The notes below the pieces were generated by a model. That model searched no databases. It had not been told where the DNA came from and was given only the letters and a program-made list of their open reading frames with translations. 6,933 bases of DNA from an uncultured Clostridia bacterium. GTDB lineage: Bacteria; Bacillota; Clostridia; Oscillospirales; Oscillospiraceae. The stretch's first letter is position 1. Each line of letters opens with the position of its first letter. This document shows, piece by piece, positions 1-4,768 of the stretch. Location of the stretch: positions 1 through 6,933 of the forward strand of contig CALERM010000078.1 in assembly GCA_937907715.1 (NCBI GenBank), given 5' to 3'. A program made the position numbers and the translations under genes.

Positions 1-458
1 ACATCTTCAATCTCGCGCTTGACCTCCTCGGGTCTTGCCGCGGGCAGGTCGATCTTGTTGATGACCGGCAGAACCTCCAGCCCGTTGTCAATCGCGAGAT
101 AGGTGTTTGCCAGTGTCTGCGCCTCAATGCCCTGCGAGGCGTCGACGACCAGCACCGCGCCCTCGCATGCCGATAAGCTGCGCGAGACCTCATAGTTGAA
201 GTCCACGTGACCCGGGGTGTCAATGAGGTTGAGAACATAGTCCTGTCCATCATCCGCCCGGTAATCAAGCCGGACGGCGCGCGCCTTGATGGTGATGCCG
301 CGCTCGCGCTCGAGGTCCATGGAGTCTAAGATCTGGTCCTCCATCTCGCGCTTGTCGACGGTGTTGCACTGCTCCAGAAGCCGGTCGGCAAGGGTCGACT
401 TGCCGTGGTCGATGTGCGCGACGATGGAAAAATTACGAATCCGGGAAAGGTCGGTCAT
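1..458 (-). CDS. lepA: LepA / elongation factor 4, N-terminal part (cut by window edge)
   Basis: Ribosome-associated translational GTPase (EF4), known to bind the ribosome and reported to back-translocate or remodel stalled or badly initiated ribosomes. Only the first 152 complete codons lie in the window; the family is about 600 residues, so roughly three quarters is missing to the left. The visible part is the GTPase domain: P-loop AHIDHGKST (residues 14-22), switch I with RGITIK (53-58, Thr56), switch II DTPGH (80-84, catalytic His84) and the guanine-specificity motif NKID (134-137). The signature REMEDQILDSMDLERERG (37-54) identifies LepA rather than EF-G or BipA/TypA. The ATG at 456-458 is chosen because MTDLSRIRNFSIVAHIDHGK is the normal LepA beginning and AGAGGAAG (465-472) lies just upstream. 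It is separated from the PBP2 gene by 205 bp and is probably its own transcription unit. No defect is visible. Confidence 0.97.
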   Translation of the reverse strand, partial: MTDLSRIRNFSIVAHIDHGKSTLADRLLEQCNTVDKREMEDQILDSMDLERERGITIKARAVRLDYRADDGQDYVLNLIDTPGHVDFNYEVSRSLSACEGAVLVVDASQGIEAQTLANTYLAIDNGLEVLPVINKIDLPAARPEEVKREIED

Positions 459-464
459 AGAACG

Positions 465-472
465 CTTCCTCT
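465..472 (-). promoter_or_regulatory. Ribosome-binding site of lepA
   Basis: On the minus strand AGAGGAAG stands 6 nt before the lepA ATG, a good match to the anti-Shine-Dalgarno sequence at normal spacing. It supports 458 as the start of translation. Confidence 0.8.
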
Positions 473-477
473 TTCAA

Positions 478-507
478 ATAGAATCAATGCCAGGGTATGT
501 TTTTCAA
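478..507 (-). promoter_or_regulatory. Weak candidate lepA promoter
   Basis: Minus strand: TTGAAA (502-507, five of six matches to the -35 consensus), an 18-nt spacer, then TTCTAT (478-483, three of six matches to the -10 consensus) preceded by TG in the extended -10 position. Transcription would begin only a few bases before the lepA ribosome-binding site, giving a very short leader. A second weak pair lies farther upstream: TTGAAA at 577-582 and AAAAAT at 553-558, also 18 nt apart. Neither is convincing; lepA could also be reached by read-through from the PBP2 gene. Confidence 0.22.
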
Positions 508-583
508 CTGGTGATGTGACCGGCAGCGAGGGATTTTCGTGGTGAGCAAGACATTTTTTGCAGGAATACTGGCGTATTTCAAG

Positions 584-638
584 AAAAAATGGCACTGACG
601 CAGCGCGAAAGACCCCGCTGTCCGGGTGCGTTGGCAGT
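584..638 (-). terminator. Possible intrinsic terminator after the PBP2 gene
   Basis: Read on the minus strand, the left arm is ACTG (635-638), a 3-nt bulge, then ACGCA (627-631). An inner hairpin CCCG/CGGG (623-626 with 614-617, 5-nt loop) follows, then the right arm TGCGT (598-602) and CAGT (594-597). Four bases later there is a run of six T (584-589). It starts about 26 bp beyond the PBP2 stop, the expected place for the end of the cluster's transcript. The bulge and an 11-nt one-sided internal loop (603-613) make it weaker than a classic terminator, so termination may be partial. Confidence 0.42.
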
Positions 639-663
639 TGGAAGAAGACACCCTATGTGCCGG

Positions 664-2772
664 TCAGTCGGCGGTGTTCTCCGTCATCACCGTTTCATAG
701 TGCGTGGCAGAGGAGAAATAGGCATCCAGAATCGGGATACAGACGTTTGCAAGGTTGCCGCCCTGCGAGCCCTTTTCCACGTAGACCGCGATGGCAATTT
801 CAGGGTCGTCCGCCGGGGCGTAGAGAACGAACGAGGCGTGGTCCGAGCCGCCGAACGAGCCGGTCGACGTCGTGCCCTGCCACTGGGCGGTGCCGGTCTT
901 ACAGGCGACCTTCACGGGATAATATCGAAGATAATCCGCAGCGGTGCCCTCCTGGGTCGTCAGATACATGCCCTCGGAGATGCAGAGCTTTGCCTCGTCG
1001 GACAGCTCAATCCGGCTTGCAACGGTCGGCTCATGCTCTAAAAGCAGGTCCTGATAGTCCCAGGAGATGACGCGAGAGAGGAACGTCGCCTCATAGCGCG
1101 TACCCTGATTTGCCAGCGCCTGCACATACGAGCACATCTGCATCGGCGTGAACCGGTTCAGACTCTGTCCGATGACCGCCTGCAGAACGTCCGCGCCGTA
1201 CCAGCCGGCGTCATCGTTTTCATAGAGCTTTGCCTTGTTTTCGGCGTTGGCGCGCATGCCGGTTGCCTCGTCCAGCTCTACGCCGGTTGGCTCACCGAGT
1301 CCCAGCGCTTTTGCCACGATGTCAAAGGGATTGGCTCCGATTTCCTTCTGCGCCGTGTCGTAGGTCACGCGGCCGACCTCGTAGAAATAGTAGTTGCACG
1401 AATGTGCAATCGCCTGCCGCATGTCGATGGTACCGTGCGTTCCGCCGTTGGACCAGATCCAGCACTTGGGCTGGAACGAATCATAAAACGTGTAAACGCC
1501 CTGATCGGTTATTTCATGATAGGGGCTGTAGTGCCCGTATTCGATGGCGGCAATCGCCGTGACCATCTTGTAAATGGAGCCGGGCGGATAGGTATTGATC
1601 AGCGCCCGGTTGATGAGCGGCGACGTTTCGTCCTGGCTCAGCTCGACGATATCCTCGGAGTAGGTGCTGAGGTTGAAGGTCGGATAGCTTGCGCATGCCA
1701 GCACCTCGCCGGTTTTTACCTGCTGGACCACGACCGCGCCGCCCTCGGCGTCCTTGCCCTCCTTTTTCTTGCCGACGCCGTTTTCGCGCAGATCAAGGAT
1801 GACCTTCTCGAGCGCCTGCTCGGCGGTCGCCTGGAGGGAAATATCGATGGTCGTCTCGACGTTGTTGCCCGGCTGGGGAAGGCTCGTGTAGTACTCGTTG
1901 AGCACATCGCCCGTCGCAGAAACCGTGGTGATTTTCGTGCCGGACGTGCCGTGCAGATACTCCTCAAACGCCTTTTCAATGCCGGACGTGCCGATCATGG
2001 CGTTCATGGCGTAGTCCTTCTGCTGATACTCCGCCCACTCGTCGGGACCCATCGCGCCGATGGTGCCGAGCAGATGCGCGGCGTAGGCAGTTTTATACTC
2101 GCGGACCGTGCCGGACTGGACGATGACGCCCGGAATGCCAAGCTCGGCAACCGCCGCCAGAGCCTCCGCGTCCACGTCCTTTGCCAGCATGTAGTTTTCA
2201 AGGCCCGTATTGTCAACGCTTCGAAGCTCCAGCTCGTACCGGACGGCGATGACGTTGTACACATCGTCCGCGTCCCAGTCGTTCGGGATCCGGTACGCCT
2301 CGCGCAGGTTCCGCATCAGCGTGGACGCGGAAATGTCGAGGTCGTAGTCGCGATTGTTGAGGAACATGCGGAAATAGTTCTGCCAGGTGGTGTTCAGGCT
2401 CTGCATGTCATATTCATACGGTCTCGTCTTCGTCACCGGAAAGTGGCTCTGGCACTCGATGCCGAGCTGCTGGCACATCTGCAGCAGCTTTAAAATATTT
2501 TCATTCGGCGCGCCGGTGTTTGCCAGCACGTAGTTGATAATCACGATGTTATACGTTGCGCGGTTGGAGACCAGCACGTTGCCGTTGCGGTCCAGAATAC
2601 AGCCGCGCGCGCCCTCGACCGTTGTCTGATAGGTCATGGAGTCAGCGTCCGCCACAGCGCGCTCGTCCGGGCTGACCGCGGCAAGGGTATACATGCGCAG
2701 CAGAAACACGCACATCACAGAAACGATGATGCCGATGAGCACCACCATGCGGAATTTGGAACGTCTAGCCAA
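664..2772 (-). CDS. mrdA: Class B penicillin-binding protein, PBP2/MrdA type (elongasome transpeptidase)
   Basis: Membrane-anchored D,D-transpeptidase that cross-links side-wall peptidoglycan, normally together with the RodA glycosyltransferase. 702 residues. A short basic cytoplasmic start (MARRSKFR) precedes one membrane helix (about 9-28). A pedestal domain follows, with the family motif RGCILDRNG (56-64). The transpeptidase domain carries all three catalytic motifs: SIYK (Ser399, Lys402), SCN (Ser458-Asn460) and KTG (625-627). It is somewhat longer than E. coli PBP2 (about 630); a charged stretch at 331-344 (NGVGKKKEGKDAEG) is probably a surface insertion. Asp423, Cys437, His446 and Cys459 may bind a metal. 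The start is TTG at 2770-2772: the preceding in-frame stop is only two codons upstream, no ATG occurs before Met9, and starting there would remove the basic residues ahead of the membrane helix. AGGTG (2781-2785) stands 8 nt upstream. The position after mreCD argues for the elongation PBP rather than FtsI or SpoVD; the exact gene name remains inference. Confidence 0.94.
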   Translation of the reverse strand: MARRSKFRMVVLIGIIVSVMCVFLLRMYTLAAVSPDERAVADADSMTYQTTVEGARGCILDRNGNVLVSNRATYNIVIINYVLANTGAPNENILKLLQMCQQLGIECQSHFPVTKTRPYEYDMQSLNTTWQNYFRMFLNNRDYDLDISASTLMRNLREAYRIPNDWDADDVYNVIAVRYELELRSVDNTGLENYMLAKDVDAEALAAVAELGIPGVIVQSGTVREYKTAYAAHLLGTIGAMGPDEWAEYQQKDYAMNAMIGTSGIEKAFEEYLHGTSGTKITTVSATGDVLNEYYTSLPQPGNNVETTIDISLQATAEQALEKVILDLRENGVGKKKEGKDAEGGAVVVQQVKTGEVLACASYPTFNLSTYSEDIVELSQDETSPLINRALINTYPPGSIYKMVTAIAAIEYGHYSPYHEITDQGVYTFYDSFQPKCWIWSNGGTHGTIDMRQAIAHSCNYYFYEVGRVTYDTAQKEIGANPFDIVAKALGLGEPTGVELDEATGMRANAENKAKLYENDDAGWYGADVLQAVIGQSLNRFTPMQMCSYVQALANQGTRYEATFLSRVISWDYQDLLLEHEPTVASRIELSDEAKLCISEGMYLTTQEGTAADYLRYYPVKVACKTGTAQWQGTTSTGSFGGSDHASFVLYAPADDPEIAIAVYVEKGSQGGNLANVCIPILDAYFSSATHYETVMTENTAD

Positions 2773-2775
2773 TAA

Positions 2776-3273
2776 TCAGGCACCTGCCTTTCGAATTGCC
2801 CATGCGGCAAGGTAGACCGGCGGGCACAGAAGAAGAGACAACCCCACCTGCGCCAGCACCGGCAATAACCCCTGTATGCCGATGGATGTTACCATACATT
2901 TGAAGAAAAAGAGCACCAGCTGACAAATCAGCAGACACAGCAGGCTCATCAGAAGCGCGGAAACGAGATTGCGCACCAGATACCGGTCGCACAGATATCC
3001 GCAGACCGCGCCGCAGCCGGCAAGCAGCACAATGTGAAGCGCCCCGCCGTCTGCCCCGGATAGCGTCCACACAAGCCCGCATGCCATGCCGAAGACGCTG
3101 CCCGCCTCGCTCCCCACGTGCATCGAAACGCACGCGACCAGCACCGGCACAAAGCAGAGCTTCACGCCCCAGAACCGGGGGCGCCCGAAGCTCACCGTCT
3201 GCACCACCAGGACAAACAGCACCAGCGCCGCGTATAAAGCCCACATGAGGGCGTTTTTGTATCGTTCGCGCAT
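2776..3273 (-). CDS. mreD: Rod shape-determining protein MreD
   Basis: Small polytopic membrane protein of the elongasome that partners MreC and helps place the peptidoglycan synthases. 165 residues, close to the usual 160-175. Apart from short basic loops nearly all of it is hydrophobic, with about six membrane segments: roughly 8-29, 38-54, 58-72, 76-95, 99-123 and 134-160. MreD diverges strongly in sequence, so the call rests on length, topology and its position between mreC and the elongation PBP rather than on a catalytic motif. The start MRERYKN is an ATG at 3271-3273 with AGGAG (3280-3284) 6 nt upstream; the basic N-terminus fits a cytoplasmic start. It lies 30 bp after mreC and ends 3 bp before the PBP2 gene, in the same reading frame as that gene. 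It is cysteine-rich for a membrane protein (ten Cys), which I cannot interpret. Confidence 0.88.
   Translation of the reverse strand: MRERYKNALMWALYAALVLFVLVVQTVSFGRPRFWGVKLCFVPVLVACVSMHVGSEAGSVFGMACGLVWTLSGADGGALHIVLLAGCGAVCGYLCDRYLVRNLVSALLMSLLCLLICQLVLFFFKCMVTSIGIQGLLPVLAQVGLSLLLCPPVYLAAWAIRKAGA
2781..2789 (-). promoter_or_regulatory. Ribosome-binding site deciding the TTG start of the PBP2 gene
   Basis: Minus strand AGGCAGGTG lies inside the last codons of mreD; its AGGTG part is 8 nt before the TTG at 2770-2772. It supports that TTG as the start and suggests translational coupling with mreD, since ribosomes terminating at 2776-2778 are next to the start codon. Confidence 0.65.
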
Positions 3274-3279
3274 GCCGTT

Positions 3280-3284
3280 CTCCT
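3280..3284 (-). promoter_or_regulatory. Ribosome-binding site of mreD
   Basis: AGGAG on the minus strand, 6 nt before the mreD ATG, within the 30-bp mreC-mreD gap. It is the strongest ribosome site of the three mre/PBP genes and the only one paired with an ATG. Confidence 0.75.
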
Positions 3285-3303
3285 GCCTTTCGCCGGGTGT
3301 TTG

Positions 3304-4140
3304 TCAGTTGTTTGCGTATTCGGTGATGATAAAGATCTGTTCGAGGTTATCCAGATCGCACGACGGATTGAGCGTCGCGTATTTTGCAACGCCCGTCTCA
3401 TCCTGGCTCGCGTTTGTGATATAGCCGAGCAGCAGCCCTCTGGGATAGAGCGTCGAGCCGGTCGTGACGACCTGGTCGTCGTTTTTGATGATCGCGTCGG
3501 TCAGCAGATAGTTCATGCGAAGGATGCTGCTGCCGTCGGGAAGATAGGTTCCCTGTACGACGCCGGTGTAGCCGGAAGACGCAATCGAAGCGCTGATCTC
3601 CAGAGACGAGTCCATGATCGTCGTGATCGTCGCCCAGTTGACGCCGACCTTTGTAATCAGACCCACGACCTGTCCGTTCTCGGTGACGGCGCACATGCCT
3701 TCCTCCAGCCCGGAGTTTGTGCCCTTGCCGATGGTAAAGGCGCTTTTGTAGTCCGACGAGTCCCACGAGATGATATACGCCGAAACAAAGCTGTAGTCCT
3801 CATGCTCCTCGCTCAGACCAAGCAGCGTCTTGAGCTGCTCGTTTTCGCGCTGATACTGCTCGGCGGTGCGCACATCCTCCTCCATCTCGAGGATTTTTTT
3901 CTGCAGCTCCGCGTTTTCCGCTTTCAGCGCCTCATAGCCGAAGATATAGTTGTAGTACCGCTCTGCCTGCCGGTCGATGGCGGCAATGCCGGTGCGGATC
4001 GGAGAGAGAATCGTCCCGACGACGTTTTCTCCGAAGCTCGCCCCGCTCGTGATGCCGAGAATGACGGCGACAATGACGGCAAGCACGACAGCCACGATCA
4101 GGATCGTCTTCAGCCGCGCCGTCCAGAAATTCTTTTTCAA
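3304..4140 (-). CDS. mreC: Rod shape-determining protein MreC
   Basis: Bitopic membrane protein of the elongasome; its extracytoplasmic part assembles into filaments and, in studied rods, contacts and activates PBP2. 278 residues, normal for the family. A short basic cytoplasmic tail (MKKNFWTARLK) precedes one membrane helix (about 12-31), then the conserved SPIRTGI-type segment (46-52). A coiled-coil stretch rich in Glu, Leu and Gln follows (about 57-108, ending ENEQLKTLLGL). The beta-rich domain contains SAYIISWD (120-127), the glycine-rich turn GLEEGMCAVTENGQVVGLI (144-162) and the closing LDNLEQIFII (263-272). The start is TTG at 4138-4140, with GGGGAAG (4148-4154) 7 nt upstream. No ATG lies in frame between the preceding stop (the maf TGA) and the membrane helix, so TTG is the only sensible start. 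mreB, the usual upstream neighbour, is absent; maf is there instead. Confidence 0.93.
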   Translation of the reverse strand: MKKNFWTARLKTILIVAVVLAVIVAVILGITSGASFGENVVGTILSPIRTGIAAIDRQAERYYNYIFGYEALKAENAELQKKILEMEEDVRTAEQYQRENEQLKTLLGLSEEHEDYSFVSAYIISWDSSDYKSAFTIGKGTNSGLEEGMCAVTENGQVVGLITKVGVNWATITTIMDSSLEISASIASSGYTGVVQGTYLPDGSSILRMNYLLTDAIIKNDDQVVTTGSTLYPRGLLLGYITNASQDETGVAKYATLNPSCDLDNLEQIFIITEYANN

Positions 4141-4147
4141 TTGATCA

Positions 4148-4154
4148 CTTCCCC
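4148..4154 (-). promoter_or_regulatory. Ribosome-binding site deciding the TTG start of mreC
   Basis: GGGGAAG on the minus strand, 7 nt before TTG (4138-4140). It directly touches the base of a perfect GC stem-loop (4155-4171), so folding could affect ribosome access. Confidence 0.6.
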
Positions 4155-4171
4155 GCGCCGTATGCCGGCGC
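4155..4171 (-). promoter_or_regulatory. Perfect GC-only stem-loop next to the mreC ribosome site
   Basis: GCGCCG (4166-4171 on the minus strand) pairs perfectly with CGGCGC (4155-4160) around a 5-nt loop, in the 39-bp gap between maf and mreC. No T run follows on the minus strand, so it is not an intrinsic terminator. The hairpin ends one base before the mreC Shine-Dalgarno sequence. It could tune initiation or protect a processed mRNA end, but six base pairs may also arise by chance in GC-rich DNA. Confidence 0.45.
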
Positions 4172-4179
4172 TCTAAAAA

Positions 4180-4752
4180 TCAGATTTGCCCCAGAATGCG
4201 CACGCCCGCCGCGCGGAGCATCCCCGCCAGCGTGCAGACCGGAAGACCCATCACGCAGAAATAGTCGCCATCCAGATGCGAGACAAACATCGAGCCGTAG
4301 CCCTGAATGCCGTAGGCGCCCGCCTTGTCCATCGGCTCTCCGGTTTCGATATATGCGGCAATTTCCGCGTCGGAAAGGTCCCGGAACGTCACGCTTGTCT
4401 CCACGACCTGCGTGTTCGCGCGCCCATTTGCATGGACCGTCAGCCCCGTGCAGACCGTGTGCGTCCTGCCGGAAAGCAGGCGCAGCATCCGCGCCGCGTC
4501 CTGTTCCTCTTTCGGCTTGCCGAGAATGTTCCCGTCGATGACGACAATCGTATCTGCCGAGACGATCACGTCCTGCGGATGCTGTGCGGCAATTTTTTCC
4601 GCCTTGCGCGCGGACACTGCCGCAGCCTCATGCGCAGGCGCCTGCGACGGGTCCATGGTCTCGTCGATATCTGCCGTCTGCACGGTAAATTCCAGCCCCA
4701 TCATGGAAAGCAGCTGCTTTCTTCTGGGGGATTTGGATGCCAGAATGATCAT
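4180..4752 (-). CDS. maf: Maf family nucleoside triphosphate pyrophosphatase
   Basis: Cytoplasmic house-cleaning enzyme that hydrolyses nucleoside triphosphates (dTTP/UTP and modified pyrimidine nucleotides in the YhdE-like group) to the monophosphate and pyrophosphate. In Bacillus, overproduction of Maf blocks septation. 190 residues, the full family length. Motifs: N-terminal LASKSPRRKQLL (4-15, with Ser6, Arg10 and Arg11 of the phosphate-binding site), SADT (65-68, Asp67 as expected catalytic acid/base), LGKP (77-80), SGRTHTVCTGL (94-104) and TGEPMDKAGAYGIQG (137-151, Lys143). The SPRR and DKAGAYGIQG forms fit the dTTPase/UTPase group better than the 7-methyl-GTPase (YceF) group; that substrate assignment is inference. 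The start is ATG at 4750-4752 with AGAGGA (4761-4766) 8 nt upstream. The gene lies 13 bp after the U32 gene, and its ribosome site overlaps that gene's stop, suggesting coupling. Confidence 0.96.
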   Translation of the reverse strand: MIILASKSPRRKQLLSMMGLEFTVQTADIDETMDPSQAPAHEAAAVSARKAEKIAAQHPQDVIVSADTIVVIDGNILGKPKEEQDAARMLRLLSGRTHTVCTGLTVHANGRANTQVVETSVTFRDLSDAEIAAYIETGEPMDKAGAYGIQGYGSMFVSHLDGDYFCVMGLPVCTLAGMLRAAGVRILGQI

Positions 4753-4760
4753 GTTCTTTG

Positions 4761-4768
4761 TCCTCTCA
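4761..4768 (-). promoter_or_regulatory. maf ribosome-binding site overlapping the U32 stop codon
   Basis: On the minus strand TGAGAGGA combines the TGA stop of the U32 gene (4766-4768) with the Shine-Dalgarno sequence of maf (4761-4766). Ribosomes ending the first gene would be sitting on the start region of the second, a usual layout for translational coupling. Confidence 0.65.

Larger units (their letters stand above)
459..663. other. Intergenic region between the PBP2 gene and lepA
   Basis: This is the longest gene-free stretch of the window (205 bp). Its right part, nearest the PBP2 stop, holds an imperfect hairpin followed by a T tract (584-638); its left part holds weak promoter-like boxes and the lepA ribosome-binding site. 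Several A/T runs (553-559, 584-590, 500-507) contrast with the GC-rich genes around it. I see no tRNA, riboswitch core, repeat array or convincing small gene. Open frames crossing it on the plus strand lack ribosome sites and protein-like composition. Confidence 0.7.

Noticed and set aside
558..1070. Plus-strand frames starting in the intergenic region (558-1070 and 589-1041)
   Set aside because: Most of their length is antisense to the PBP2 C-terminus, they lack ribosome sites, and their Arg/Pro/Ser-rich composition is not protein-like.
1402..2493. Long plus-strand open frame of 363 codons opposite the PBP2 gene
   Set aside because: It lies wholly antisense to a gene with all three transpeptidase motifs. 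Its Arg/His/Asp/Val-rich, low-complexity make-up is typical of the reverse complement of GC-biased codons, and there is no ribosome site or recognisable domain.
2765..3244. Alternative minus-strand frame overlapping mreD (159 codons)
   Set aside because: It is out of frame with a clear polytopic membrane protein, rich in Gly, Ala and Arg, and overlaps both mreD and the PBP2 start without a ribosome site.
4142..4147. Six-base palindrome TGATCA between the mreC ribosome site and start codon
   Set aside because: A palindrome of this size is expected by chance and has no further symmetry around it.
4155..4171. Stem-loop between maf and mreC read as a terminator
   Set aside because: No T run follows on the minus strand, and the hairpin leads straight into the mreC ribosome site, so it was kept only as a possible regulatory structure.
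3301..4176. Plus-strand open frame of 291 codons covering mreC
   Set aside because: It mirrors mreC almost exactly and is rich in Arg, Asp and His with no domain; it is a shadow of GC-rich third positions.
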